DNA from: Ailanthus altissimus
Taxonomy: Eukaryota > Streptophyta > Magnoliopsida > Sapindales > Simaroubaceae
Direction of reading: 5' to 3'
NCBI GenBank assembly: GCA_946807835.1
Contig: OX327697.1
Span: 635,001-699,000 of the forward strand
Length of the DNA stretch: 64,000 nt
This document shows, piece after piece, positions 1-12,592 of the stretch. Every line of letters starts with the position of its first letter. Within the stretch, counting starts at the first letter, position 1. Position numbers and translations under genes: made by a program. The notes below the pieces were generated by a model. The model did no database searches, was not told the DNA's origin, and worked only from the letters and a program-made list of their open reading frames with translations.

Positions 1-348
1 ATTTTCCAAGTCATGGAACCCCATCCTTACGGAAAAAATAAAGTGAAGAAAATTTAAAGATAATAGTGTATCCCCACAGGCCAGCCTGCAGCAACATAAC
101 TAGCCGAAGACCATCTTTGTCCACTTCTACCTGTTTTATCTACATATTTTTCATATGTATCCGTAATGATTCCATATCCTTAACCATCAGTGATAACAAT
201 GTAGATTTGGCCTCTTCATCAGTTTTTGCAGGATCCTGAAATAATCATATTCATCTTAAAATCATTTGTATAAATATAATCATCGATTGTTTCTGCAACA
301 AGTTGAACTTGTGTGGATTCTGATTCATTTTACTGAAAACCTCTTATT
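1..348. other. 3' flank of the 5-phosphatase gene, no gene seen
   Basis: AT-rich sequence downstream (minus sense) of the stop codon of the inositol 5-phosphatase gene. It probably holds the 3' UTR. I see no second exon with convincing codon structure, but an alternative 3' end of the gene in this stretch cannot be excluded. Confidence 0.4.
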
Positions 349-2676
349 CTAGGAATAAATTAGTATTACAGTTTCTAAGAAAAGATTTATATATTGACTG
401 CCAGAACTTGCAATCTGTTTGGAAGGCATTATTTTTGGAAGAATGGCCTGCAATGCAATACCTCTTGGATTTGAAGACTTCATAACTTCCACCCATGTAG
501 AGAATAGGGCAGAGACCGGCCGATGATCAGAGAACTTACTTTCACTGCGAAAATAGGAGAGCTGTTTTACTCCTTTTCCATACCATAGAATTCTGTCACA
601 CCTGCCACCAGATCCATGCATTATTCTTCCTAAGATAACAGTAAAAAACTGAAAATACAGGAAAATAGACTACTTAGTTCATGCTCTATCTTTCAACCTA
701 GATCAGGATATATGGCCTTCAGATTTGGGAATTACAGGAGTCCAGATCCTAAAATTATTGTCATAGATCCTGGTCCTCTATTATCAGTCCAATGGTTTAG
801 TAACTATACCATGCTGGAGTCCTTTGCTTTTCTCCTGATCTGTTTGGAGCTCCACCGGAGTACCGATTACAATTTGATGAAGAATACTTGTACGTCGGAG
901 GAAATTCAATGTTCCCTTCCTTCCAACCTTGAAATACTCCCCCTTCTTGTTCCCTCCGAAGCTGATCGAACTCTTGCAATGCTCCCCAGTCTTGCTTCTT
1001 TATCAGATGTCTGGCTAAATTGTCTTCCAAGCACAACCTATAGTTGAGATCCCCGAACCAGAATATTTTACTGCCCAACATAGAAACATTCAACTTAGAG
1101 TATTAACTATATTTGCTTTCTAATTACTAAAAGATTTCCATCAAATATTTTACTCTCCTGCACCGCTTCATTTATTTGCATAATTGCATAGAACAGCTTA
1201 TGTCTACTTTTAGAAATTTAAGAGATAAGCTTGACGGTTGAATAGAATTCAGATGTTAGAAAATGAGTTCAGAAATGGTAAAATGTGAGTATTTGAGTTC
1301 AGATCATGTTCAAATTCAATATGATGCTCTTACAGGACCAGAGAATCCTATACGAAGGTTTTAACCTCATTTAAGTTTGCAGTCTTATTTCAATTTTGCA
1401 ACCATTTAAATAGGTGACTTAAGAAATCTTGTGTTTGTTGAGAGAACGTCCACTTACTCATGTCCTAAGATGGTGAGCGGATGAGGATTGTCATCGTCTT
1501 TAGGAGATCGAGGGAATAAGGTTCGTCTAAAAATCTCCGAAACTTGGTGATTCCTCCGCCCTTCATCGCCTTTCTTCTCACCAGAAGCTAAGTGTGCAGC
1601 TATAAAGCAAAAACTTGTTCCGTCAATTGACATGCTAACAGAAACTGAACCTTTGTTTCCCAAATACCCCATGATGCCACAAGCCACTGAACAAACTTTC
1701 ACGTTTGAAATGCAATACTTCCTAAGCAACTCCCTTTTTATCCATACACTTATGAACACTCCCACCATTTTCTTGCTCGCCATGAGCTTGTACTTACTGC
1801 CCCAATATAACTTCTCACTTTCAGTTCTTGACCAGTCCTTCTTCGGAGTCTTGGCACGGCCGCTAACACTTCTCCTCCTTTCGGATTCAGCATCAAAATG
1901 GTAGTTGTCACTTGAAATATTTTTATTGAACATAGGTGTCAACCAAGGGCATCCATACTTATTGTTAAGTGTTTTCCCAATAAGTAGATTCCAGTTCGTT
2001 GCTTCAGTTGGGTCTTCTGCTCCTATAACTGTTCGGGTTTTTAATGGTACGATCTCTTGAAATCTGTCATTAGAAAAATTTTGATGTTAGTCTTTAAGTT
2101 CATGATTATATAGAGATAATGAACATGAAATGAAATGATCAAGCTTCACTGGTCACATACCCAAGAACATAAATATCCGCAGCATCCCTTAGATTTAGCC
2201 ACTCGTCCAAGTCTACAGCCAAGCTTCCTACAGGAGATCTTCCAGCTACATTCCAAGTACCCACAAAGATTCTGAAATAATGAAACATAAAATGATTAAA
2301 GTTTTAAACACGTACAAAACGAAACAATTAATCATGCGTCTAACACTTCTTATAAAGATTAGTTGTAAAAATAAACCTCACTTTAACTCATTGGTGGAAG
2401 TGCATGGATCCATCTCCATTGACCTAACTTCAACATCTTCCATGCTATCATCGCCAATATTATCTTCGCAGCTAGCAACTGAAAAAAAAAATGCAGCTTA
2501 GGCTAGCTACTTCAAACCAAACACAAATCATCAGCCATAAAAAGCTAGCAATAAAGAAGGAGAAGCTAACCTGGCACTTCACTCAAATGATAAGGGTCAG
2601 CTCTCTTGTGCTTTCTTGTAAACCACTTATAAAACCTCCTAGATCTTGGCCTCTGGTTCTTGCTAATGCTGTCCAT
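349..2676 (-). CDS. Type I inositol polyphosphate 5-phosphatase (six exons)
   Basis: Minus-strand split gene. Exons: 2571-2676, 2382-2478, 2161-2271, 1458-2063, 810-1070 and 349-601; all introns are GT-AG and the joined frame stays open for 477 codons plus stop. Family members remove the 5-phosphate from soluble inositol phosphates and/or phosphoinositides. Visible motifs: the catalytic-domain start FVGTWNVAG (residues 70-78), the conserved NWN and [11 protein letters not shown] stretches, [17 protein letters not shown], the signature [10 protein letters not shown] (309-318) and [11 protein letters not shown] (from about 392; the PAW/CDR codons are split by the last intron), then SDHRPV (418-423). 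The exon 4/5 join recreates the GHD motif, which supports both splice sites. The start is the ATG beginning [15 protein letters not shown], with a basic N-terminus. The roughly 50 residues after SDHRPV are poorly conserved in the family, so the exact C-terminus is less certain. No inactivating change seen. The subfamily member cannot be assigned from sequence reading alone. Confidence 0.9.
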
Positions 2677-4499
2677 TTGAGTCAATTGCAAGAAGATAGA
2701 GAACTTCTTAATCTTTGTACAACTTCTTCCCTAAACATGGCTCAAACTCTACTCTAAACGTTGATTTTGCTGTCACGGATCATTGTGTCAATCGCCCTTG
2801 TACCAAAGAGAAAATGAGGCTAAAAGGAAGAAATTAGAGACAGACCCACAAAACTTAGACAAAAAGAGAATATAATACTTGTAGTGATAATACCAAGAGA
2901 TAGAAGAAGCATGTGAAAAGTCATAGGGATAGCTTGCATTAGTTAGGAAAATGATCATACGATAAGTAGAATCTTCCCTCCATATTTCATGGTGTAATTA
3001 ATTTAATCTGTCTGAATTGAAAGGTAACCCAAAACAGATACAGGCCTCACAAGTTTCTATCATTTGATTTATTATTAGAGCTGACAGGTGGTGGTGCTGG
3101 TCACGTATGTCTCGTTGATTTTTTACGTGACAAAGTTTATTATTAAGGACTAGTCAAACATCCTAATATAGTATAGGGTAAACATAGGATGGGAGTGATG
3201 GACCATTTGCTTATTAAGACATGGCCGAGTCTATTGCATCCCCAACAATTCTTCATCCAATCATACGCCCATTCTTTTTATTAGATAATGATTAGAGATT
3301 TGCTGTGGTACAAAAGGTTACAGCTATATGATATTTACAGGTTAGAACATAACAGAAATTTATTTAAGGACAAACATTTGCACGTTTTTTAAATATGAAT
3401 TTGAGTTACATAATGTTATTTAGTTTCAAAGAGTAAAGTTCAGTTTATCTCTATCATAGAAAGAGAAATACCCCATATTGACCAATTATGAAACTTGAAC
3501 CTTTATTGAGTTATCACCAAACAATTGAATGGAGCTCAAGAAGTTCAAAACCTTAAACATTGAAGTTAGAACTTTTGGTGTGGTGCTAAGTTTTACATTT
3601 TATGTTATAATAAAAATCATTTATCTGTGATGGTAGCAGCTAGCTGTAAAGAAATAATGACGAAAGAGTTGGATATAGATCAAAATCAAGTACAATCGCA
3701 ACAACTTACGGTATCTTGATTAAATATGCATAATAAGTATGTTTCAGAAGTTCTTGTCTCAGCCAGAGTCACTCTCCTCAATCCGTCCAAGGGACTGTAC
3801 AGATCATATGGCCCATATCAGTAAATGGGTACCTGCCATTTTGTGTTTGTGGTGCAACTTTAGCATTTTTGAATAGGAAATTGACAGTTTTGTCTTTATT
3901 TTTTTTAAAAAAATCTTTAATTACTTGATTAACTAGAATATTTTTTTATAAAAAACATAGAAGTTAAATTTGGTATTAAAGAAGATGAAAAACCATTTAA
4001 GTTAGATATACTATGATTCAGTTTTGATTGTTAGACCAATAAATGCTTAGTATTCAATGTTGCTGAACAAGAAAGCTACTTAATAAATTTAACGGACGTG
4101 CCTCTTGCTCTAATTTCTTTAACATTGTGCCCACTGCATGAAAATTTTTTTTATGCATTTTAAATAATAAAGTGCAAAATACATAATTTATTAGACATTA
4201 AAATCGAAGAGAAGATCCTTGGGTTGGGGCATAATAATAGACCCATATTTTTATTTTTTATAATATTATTATTGTTTTCTTTTACTTCTTTTGCACATAA
4301 TAATTATAATAATAATAGAACTAGTAATAATAATGATAATGATTAGGTGGCGGTGTAGCTATCGAAAGGTTGCGACATTCTAACGAGAAGTGGATGAGAT
4401 GAGATTGTGGTGTTTGTAGTTGTCTATCAACCTCAACCATAAATGAAAAGCACGATACCTCTACCTGTCTTGTTCATTTCATTTAACTACCATTATCAC
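2677..4499. other. Intergenic region upstream of the 5-phosphatase gene
   Basis: Contains the 5' UTR and promoter side of the minus-strand 5-phosphatase gene, then AT-rich sequence with no supported gene. Trinucleotide ATA/AAT runs occur around 4255-4345. The small ORFs here have no family resemblance. The left part of the C1 copia 3' LTR may lie at the right edge. Confidence 0.4.
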
Positions 4500-4620
4500 T
4501 GTAGATGAAAACAACAACGTTACTAGGATTTTTATCTTCGGTGTTGCGGTGTTCAATTATTTTTTACATTATTTTTAATTATTATTTTTTATAATTTCTT
4601 TTTTAATTCAAAATTTTTCA
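4500..4620 (-). repeat. Truncated 3' LTR of copia C1
   Basis: The right edge (4620) directly follows the purine tract of C1 on the minus strand. The segment 4525-4600 resembles the distal part of the C1 5' LTR (11095-11284) in order: CTAGGATTTTTATCTT, then a GGTGTTGCGGTG-like stretch, then ACATTATTTTTAAT. The remainder of the LTR to the left is not recognisable, so the start is approximate. Confidence 0.45.
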
Positions 4621-4639
4621 AAGGTCCTCCTTAAATTTG

Positions 4640-7600
4640 TCATCTCCACATTACACGCTTGTTTACTTAGCGATAATTCAAGTTAAGTTGTTGCACAAAT
4701 TAAATTTAATTGATGGTAGTGGTTTAATCAATATATTTGTAAAATTTTTTAATATTGATATTTTCATTAAACTAATTTTACTACTTTGTATAATATTTCT
4801 AATAAAATGTAAACTTACATTAATGTGTTTTGATCTTTCATCAAATACTTAATATTTGTTTAAATGTATGACACTTTAACTATTACAATGCACACAAACC
4901 TTTACTTTTTTTCATTGTTACTAGCTTTGAACATATACCTTTCAATCGTTTAACCTCCTAAATAGCTTCTCTAACATTTATATACTTAGCTTTTATAATT
5001 GATAATGCCACCACATGCTACAAAACCAACTTCCAACACATACTACATTCAATATTATGAAAATAAACCCAATCAACAACCTTCTTTTGTCAATGTCACT
5101 TGCATAATCTGAGTTTATATACCCCGTTAATATCTCACCATTTGTACTCCCACTTTTGTACAATAGACTATGCTCTAACGTTCCTTTCAAGTACCTTATA
5201 ATTTACTTAACAGTAAGTCAATACTCTTTGCCCAAATTATTCATATATCTACTCACCATGCTCACTGCTTGAAGTATATCAAGCATCGTGCATATCATTG
5301 TATACATGATGCACCCCATAGCGCCCGCATACAGTACCTTTTGCATTTTCAATTTTTATCTTTAGTTTTTGGTGATTATGTTGCTAATAATTTAAAATGT
5401 ATAGCCAACAGAGTTGATATAGTCTTTGCATCAAATATTTTAAATCTATCGAGGACCATTAATATATACCTCTACTAAGACAAGAATATAATATCACCAT
5501 TGTTCTTAATGTTATCTATACCTAAAATTCTCTTAGCTAAATCCAAGTTTTTTTTTTATATCAAACTCACTATTCAACTTTTGTATCTCCCTTTTATTTT
5601 GATATGCAATCAACATATCATCCACACAAAGTTTTGTGTGTGTGTAAGTTATCTTTCAATGTTTTAATACACACAATCATCATACTTACTTCTAGTAAAG
5701 CCACACTATAGTATGAAATCATCAAATTTTTATACCACTATCTAAGAGACTGTTTCAACCTATACAAAGATTTTTTTAATAAACAAACATGATCCTCTTT
5801 TTCAAGTTATTCAGAACTTTACGATAATGAGATGTATATCCTTTCTTCTAACTATCTCTAAAGAAATGGGATTTTAACATCCATTTGCTCTAAATATAAA
5901 TTCAAATTAACACATATAGTCAGTAGGATCTTAATCGATATCGATAAATGTTTGACTACAAGAGAGAAAATCTCATAGAAATCACTCATTTCTTTCTAAG
6001 TGAAGTCTTATACAACTAATATAGCCTTAAATCTCATAGGCTTTACACCGGGAACTCCCTCTTTAGCTTTATAAACCTACTTATACCTAACTAAGTTCTT
6101 ACTCTCAAGTTTAGCTATTAACTCTATGTCTTATTCTTTCTAAGAAAACTAATCTCTTCTTCTTTATTATATTACCACTTTTTACTATTAATACTTCTCA
6201 TGGTCTTTTTATACATTTTAGGCTCATCATATTCAATAATATAGGCTGTATTAAAGGCATAAGCAATTAAGTCTGTATGAGCATATCTTATTGATGGTTT
6301 AACCATTTTCCTTAACCTATCTTTAATTAATTAGTATTCTTCAAATTTTGACTCTAGAGTTTTAATTTGTTTTTAAATGGTTACAGTCCATCTCCCGGTG
6401 TTGTTTCTTTACAGTGCTAACCCAAGTGCATATTAGGTCTCATCTTATGTTCCACTCATACTCTCATAATTTTCTGGTGCTAAAACTATCTTTCCACAAG
6501 TTATCTCCTTCACTTTTGTATTTTAATTAATCTCCATCATAGTTGATTCATTGAGCGTTACATCTCTGCTTATGATATATTTTTTTTGTGGCTTTAGCTC
6601 TATGTACCAAACTTTGTATTCATTTACCCCATTTAGATTTTCCATGAATATTCTTTTCAAAGCTCTCAGTTCTAATTTGTCTTGTTTGACGTGTATAAAG
6701 CATATCATCCAAATACTCTTATGTGATCATACTCTAGAATTCTATCCAACCATCTCTCTTTTAGTATCATAAAGTTAATTACTGATAAGGAATTTATATT
6801 GATTAGATAAGCTGTTATGACCACTGCATCACCCTAAAATGCTTTAGATAACCTAGCTCTTGTTAGCATACATCTTACCTTTTCAAATAATGTTCTATTC
6901 ATCCTTTCTGCTAGCCTATTCTATTATGATGTTGACCTCACATTTTATGTCTTACAATGCCATTTTTAGCACAAAATCTATCAAACTTAATATTGTAAAA
7001 CTCAAGACCATTATTTGTCCTAAGTTTCTTAACTCTCTTACTGGTTTGATCCTCCATAAGTGCTTTTTAGGCATTGAAAGTCTCAAACACTTATTCCTTA
7101 CTCTTTAATATATACACCTACAACTTTCTATAAAGTCATCAATAAGCGTAAAAAACTACTTAGCTTTATCACGAGTTGTGGTATACACAGGTCCCCATAA
7201 ATTTAAATATATATAATCTAATATACCTTTGGTTTTGTATTCTCTAATATTGAACTTAACTCTATGTGTTTTCTCATACACACAATCACAAAACCTCAAT
7301 GGCTAAATTTTTTTCTTATCAAGAACACCCTGATTATATAAATCATTGAGACATTTCTCACTCAAGTGGCCTAATCTCATATGTCATAACTTAATCTGTA
7401 TATTCTCACTAATAGTATTAATAGATGCAAAACCAATGACAGCGTCTCTAAGTAACACATAAAAATTATTGCGTTTCTCACCATTTATCACTACCATAGA
7501 ACCTTTAATCACCTTCAGCGTCTCCAACCAACTTGATCTAGTTGTCATAGTGATAATAAGTTCCTCTTTAAATTAGGAACATGTCTTACATTCAGCAGCT

Positions 7601-8600
7601 CTTTCACTTTACTATCATGTAGTCTCAATCTAGTGCTATTAATTCCAATGAATTGACAGACCATGTCATTACCTATTAATACCTTTCTAATTAATGGGTT
7701 GATAGTTGATAAAACAAAGACTTATCCAAACATATATGGTAAGTGGGGCTAGAGTTAAGAATCCATTCACTAGCATTTTTCCATACGAGACAACCATGGT
7801 TTCTGTACTATTGTAATCTTTCTTATAAGCTACTACAACATCATCTTCCTTCTTCTTATCCTTTATCTTAGTTTTCTCTATAGGCAATCATTAATAAAGT
7901 ATCATTCTTTCTTGCAACAAATTCTTAGTTCTGCCCCTTGACTTTGATATAAAATTTTAAATTTTCTTTTCTTTTCTTATATCGAACCTTTCTTTTACAA
8001 TCAATCCATTTGCTATATTAGTCTCTAATATTTTTCCTAACTCTTTTGAGTTTAGAGAGGCTTTGATATCTAGTATTGTTAATGACTCCCTACCATATAA
8101 GAGAGTATCAACAAAGTGCTCATAACTTGATGGCAAAGAACTCAACAAGATTATGGCTTTATTCTTATCTTTAATTTTAACATCAATCATCTTAAGATCG
8201 ATGATTATCTTGTTGAAAAAGTTAATATAGTCTTTAGTTGGTGTACCCTCAGCCATGGATAACTCATATAGCTTCTTCTTTATATGCAAACAATTCGTTA
8301 GAAATTATATCATATAATAGTCATCGAGCTTCTATCAAAAACCTATTTTTGTCTTCTCGCTAGCAACATCCCTCAGAATCTCATCACTTAATGAAAGAAC
8401 TATAGTGCTACAGGCTTTCTTCTAAATGGATTCACGATTTGGATAAAGTATAAATGTCTCAAGCTTTTTTTCCTCACTAGTTGAAGCTGTAGTCTCCTCA
8501 TAGGTAAAGTCAAGTCCTTAACTCACTAGTAAATCTATAACCTTGACCTTCTATAGATTGAAGTCATTCTATCAATTAAATTTCTCAACTTCATACTTGT
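4640..8600 (-). pseudogene. C1 copia gag-pol remnant
   Basis: Polyprotein broken by many stops and frameshifts. Minus-strand pieces: a gag (UBN2-type) segment at 7957-8289 with KLYELSMAEGTPTKDYINFF and LLSSLPSSYEHF; a zinc-knuckle/protease linker at 7687-7887; integrase with LRTNNGLEF near 7010-7040, where the catalytic Asp of the usual RTDNG is Asn; the integrase-RT linker at 6523-6708 (HVKQDKLELRALK, YIISRDVTLNES); RT with LCVDDMLIA near 5605-5640 (YVDD changed to CVDD); and RNase H at 4993-5190 (LTGYINSDYASDIDKRR), continuing in another frame to about 4640. Domain order is standard copia (integrase before RT). The element is clearly dead: the integrase residue is lost and stops are frequent. 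Confidence 0.8.
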
Positions 8601-8631
8601 GGTAGCCATAATTAAAGCTCTGGTACCACTT

Positions 8632-8937
8632 GTTAGGATTCTTCACACACAATAAATTGAAAATAAGGAATTCACATAAGATCAATGAAGAAAAAAAACA
8701 AAAATAAAATTATACAACATAAGATTTTTGTGGTTCAGCAATTGTCTATATCTACGGTAGATCAATATCTTAGTCTCTTTTATTAAATTAATTACTCACA
8801 AAAGATCTCTCTTTTGAAAATATAATGAATACTCTTTCTTTTAGTTATGTCTCTCAAGCCAAAACAATGGCCTATTTATAGCCTTATACATCACAGGAAA
8901 ACCCTAATTCGAGTTACACTTGAAAAGAAGCTGAAAC
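8632..8937 (-). repeat. C1 5' LTR, internal-side part
   Basis: Plus-strand sequence begins TGTTAGGATTC directly beyond the primer-binding site. It continues to the 5-bp duplication GAAAC that marks insertion of family B copy 1; the LTR resumes at 10999 and ends about 11284. It resembles the C2 LTRs (for example, a purine-rich leader and a CTCTCTTTT-rich stretch). Confidence 0.65.
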
Positions 8938-10993
8938 TGTTGGATCTAATATACTTATGGGTGTATGCATGTGTAATTGTGTCTATTGCCTAAATACGTA
9001 TCATGTATGAATTTAAGTCCAACGGAAGCATGAAACATGCAATAAGCACAATAAATAAATATATTAATGACATTAATATATTAGAAAGGTTATAGAACTT
9101 ACTACGACGTATAACGTTATACACGTATTTCTTCGAAGTCCGCATGGAGACCAACTCGTGTGTAGTTCTAGTCACTAACTCGGTGGGCTTGGTGAGCTAG
9201 AACAGTAGCCTGATATCTAGCACAAGATTAACTCTTAATTTTTAAAATGGCCGATGTGTATGTTTATATCCTTTTCTCCAAAAGAATAAGAAATAGAGAA
9301 TTTGAAGCAATCTAGTATTGCTTCAATTAGAAGCTTAGAGAAAAATGAAACAATTTTATTTTTTCCTATTTTTTTTCTCTTCTTCTTCTTCTTCATCTTT
9401 CTTCTCCTTCTTCTCTTCTTTATCTCCATTTCTTCTTTTCTCTTTCTCGAGCAACTTTTGCCTAACACTTTCACCACACCTCACTTTCTCTCTTTCTTTA
9501 TATATATATATATATATAATATAATAATATATTATATAATATAAAAAGAGATATATTTGATTATTTAACAATTAAATAATTAAAATGAGAAATAACCATT
9601 TGGCCTCTCATAAAACGTTACCAAGTCTCCCTCCTAGTGGGTCCCACCAAATTTTACACTTGGGTAAACTCAACTGAGGGTCGACAATACGCCACGTGTC
9701 TTTATACAATTAGTAAATAACAATTACTAACTAATTGTTGTATTTAACACTTAAATACAGACACGTACGTATTCTCGTGGAATTGCTGGATTAAACAATT
9801 TAATCCGGCACACTATCTCAGTGCACAATGAGTACACTCCATATCGCGGGACTTCCTAGGTCCTACGTCCGATTCGTCAAATGAAACTATTCCATGAGTC
9901 CGTGAGCAATGCCTCACGCACACGTCACGGATATACAAATTAGCGCGTTGAACCATACAAGTTAAGGTTACAACGCATATGTATAGTCCTTCCGTCATGA
10001 TATCCTAGATGTGCGGAGATATAGATTATCATCGTCAAATCCCCTAGTGCTCATCCATGTCCTATCTCCAGACTTGTATCTTACTGAATAATATGTGCAA
10101 AATCCTTTGCCATATTGTTCCACCCTGGTAGAACTCTTTGCCAGGATAATTCCTTATGGCCACAAGACTTTTTAAGATACAGTCTTGAAGCATCTGGATA
10201 TCTAACTCTATATAGGAGCTGACAGATCCCATATCTGTACACACCGGACTCTATAAGCATTGGACTATACACAGCGACACCCAGCGGTCACACCATGAAA
10301 GGTCTTTGACATGCGTGGAACCAAAGTATGGTGGATTACTTGCAAGCTTACCGTGGCACTCAGGTCAAAGGACCACGTATACTACTCAACTCGAGAGGAC
10401 CTTCCGTTGACAGCTTACAATGGGTGTCTATTAGAGGCCCTCGTGAGTCTGTCTCATATCCAATCCTAACTGGATACCCATATGTCAATACGAGTTCTAA
10501 ACTCACAGTCGGCTAGTAACAACTATCTATACCCTATAGGTACGACATATGCTGATCTATATAAAAAGGTATCCATCGATAGACCCGCATTGGCAAAAAT
10601 AGATTAGGGACAATTATTTGAGAACATACTTGTGCAACTTGTATTTTCTGACACCCGATTGCAACTCTTGCAACTATGCAGTTACTAATATATTCCCAAG
10701 TCTATGTCCTATTACAAACAAAGCTCCAACTCTTGGATCTGCTGAGTATTATAACCAGCTAACACTTAGCTGTGCTAACATTTAACAATTATATCTCTCA
10801 GCGTGACTAACCATGAGCTCTTATCTAAACTTCTTTAGATCTGATCCGAACTCCTTTAAATCTACAATGTCTGTAACGTTACATTGCATGGTATTATATA
10901 GATTTGTATTAGTGATTTAATAAGAATGTACACTTGTATAAATACACAAGTATATATATATTTAGAGATGACACGTAAGCACTGATCCTAACA
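8938..10993. repeat. Solo LTR, family B copy 1, TSD GAAAC
   Basis: A 2056-bp insertion starting TGTTGGATC and ending GATCCTAACA, flanked by the exact 5-bp duplication GAAAC (8933-8937 and 10994-10998). TG...CA ends, inverted termini and a 5-bp duplication mark an LTR without an internal region, i.e. a solo LTR produced by LTR-LTR recombination. It shares a core of about 900 bp (from GTGCACAATGAGTACACT near 9821 onward) with the insertions at 26216 and 55318. It contains a long pyrimidine tract (about 9355-9455) and is GC-richer than its surroundings. Superfamily is not proven; the ends resemble copia LTRs and, if so, transcription would be toward lower coordinates. The small ORFs inside are not gene-like. 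Confidence 0.8.
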
Positions 10994-10998
10994 GAAAC

Positions 10999-11284
10999 TT
11001 CTTAAAGGAGGTAAAATCGAAAAAGGAATAATCACTAGCATCGTGGCGTTGCATTTTCAGGTGTTGGCATTGCAATGTCCCCAAGCCAATGCTGCAGTGC
11101 TAGGATTTTTATCTTTAGCGCTGTAGCGCCCAACTAGCCAACATCGCGGTGTTAGAGGTTCTGACATTAGCAAACTTAGGCAATCTCTCATTTTTCTTGA
11201 CTTTCTTCTCAATTCTAAATCGTCTCCTTCTATATGGCTCAACTCAAAACCATCTTTTACATTATTTTTAATCACCATTTTTCA
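10999..11284 (-). repeat. C1 5' LTR, outer part
   Basis: Continuation of the C1 5' LTR beyond the nested solo LTR. It ends at TTTTCA (11284), the complement of the TGAAAAAT start also seen at the 3' LTR. It contains GC-rich motifs (TTTAGCGCTGTAGCGCCC-like) that recur in divergent form in the C2 LTRs. Confidence 0.55.
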
Positions 11285-11909
11285 TACATAAAATTTAGGA
11301 TGTCTAATATTATTAAAAGAAAGAAAAATTGATAGATGTTGTTTTGCATCATCATCATCATCATCATTATTATTATTATTATTATCATTATTATTTTAAT
11401 CTTTAAAATTTAATTGAATTACTTAGTCAATTCTTATATTGGTTTAAATACCTTAATTACTCTTTACTATTAAAAAATGTCTAAATTACATTTTTGCAAT
11501 AATAAGATAAATTTGATCAAATAGGAGACTATTTATTGTGATTAAAAATTCCAATTTATTTATTTTTATCCTCAAAAAGTGTTTCTCAAACATTACTTTC
11601 AATAACAAATATTAATCGAGATATTTAAAAAATATATAAAGATTAACTGAGTAATTTAACAAAATTTTAGTAACTAAAAAATTAATCATTTTTATATTAT
11701 TATTATTAGGTAATTTGATATGTTGTTATTATTATCGTAGACATCAAACTTAAAAACATATTCAAATATAAACTATCATTCTCATATCATGTATAATTTA
11801 CATAAGACAATTTAAGTTTACAAGTCATTCTCAAATACAAATATTTGTATATTTTAACATTTTTATTCAAGTTATATAGTAAATTTTTATGTTTATAATA
11901 ATTAAACAT
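11285..11909. other. Spacer between C1 and C3, with trinucleotide microsatellite
   Basis: AT-rich spacer without a gene. A compound microsatellite of CAT then ATT units lies at about 11347-11395. Confidence 0.5.
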
Positions 11910-12512
11910 TGTTATTGGAAATTAGTACTCTGATACTATTATTGAAAATTTGTACTCTGATATAACTATTAAAAATTCACATTCTAACTCAAAACTAAAA
12001 AAAAAATTTAAGAATAAACAATAGATAATAAAGAAATAAAACACCAGAGATTTATAATAATTCGATTCTTATGAATCTATGTTCACTCCTTGAGTTGAAT
12101 AACAAGTCCAGTACTGTACTATATTTTAAAATAATATAGAAATAAAATTACAGAGATTTTCCAGCATGCCTTCTCTCTCTATGCTATTTCTCCTCATAAA
12201 ATAGTTTCTCTCTCTAAACTGGCATTCTTTCTCTCTCTCTCTCTATGTTTCTCTTTCTCTATTTTTCTTTTTTTTTTTTTGCCTGAAGAGAATGAAAAAG
12301 AATTAGGTTCATTGAAGTAATCTGAATTTGAGCCTGATATATAGTGATTTTCTTACCTGAATTCTTTTCTAATTCTAATAAGGTTTTTTTTTTCCATTAT
12401 CATGAATTAAGTTTTAGTATGAGAGAATAAGAAATAGGGCTCCTTTTCAGAAATGGAGAAGAAAAAGAACCTAATCTTTGGCTAAAATATAGTAGGACTA
12501 ATAAACTTTACA
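11910..12512 (-). repeat. C3 3' LTR
   Basis: Begins TGTTATTGG and ends CTTTACA. It aligns in order with 17216-17885: short sub-repeats of the type ATTGAAAATTTGTACTCTGATA, then a CTCCTTGAGTT-like stretch, a CT-rich tract (about 12170-12290), then an AATAAACTTTACA-like end. It has three leading sub-repeats against two in the other LTR. Confidence 0.7.
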
Positions 12513-12592
12513 AATTCATATTTAGTTCTAATGCATTTTAGTCATTGTATCAATGCAGTACTTCTTCTTCAGTTTCGATTTATTTCTGCTAC

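Larger units (their letters stand above)
4500..11284 (-). mobile_element. Ty1/copia element C1, degraded, with nested solo LTR
   Basis: Minus-strand copia retrotransposon. Its 5' LTR (8632-11284) is interrupted by a 2-kb solo LTR, and the 3' LTR survives only as a piece ending near 4620. A tRNA-iMet primer-binding site lies next to the 5' LTR (complement of 8617-8628, TGGTACCAGAGC, one mismatch to the usual TGGTATCAGAGC). A purine tract (complement of about 4622-4636, AATTTAAGGAGGACC) precedes the 3' LTR. Coding remnants in order gag, protease, integrase, RT, RNase H run from about 8600 down to 4640. The left boundary is uncertain because the 3' LTR is truncated; both LTR pieces share a stretch reading CTAGGATTTTTATCTT. 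Confidence 0.75.

Noticed and set aside
712..1047. 111-codon plus ORF
   Set aside because: Antisense to exon 5 and the following intron of the 5-phosphatase gene.
4637..4852. 71-codon plus ORF
   Set aside because: Lies antisense to the copia C1 RNase H tail, whose minus-strand reading shows recognisable family motifs.
9302..9571. ORFs rich in F/L/S or K/E/R on both strands
   Set aside because: Products of the pyrimidine/purine tract and AT repeat within the family B solo LTR.
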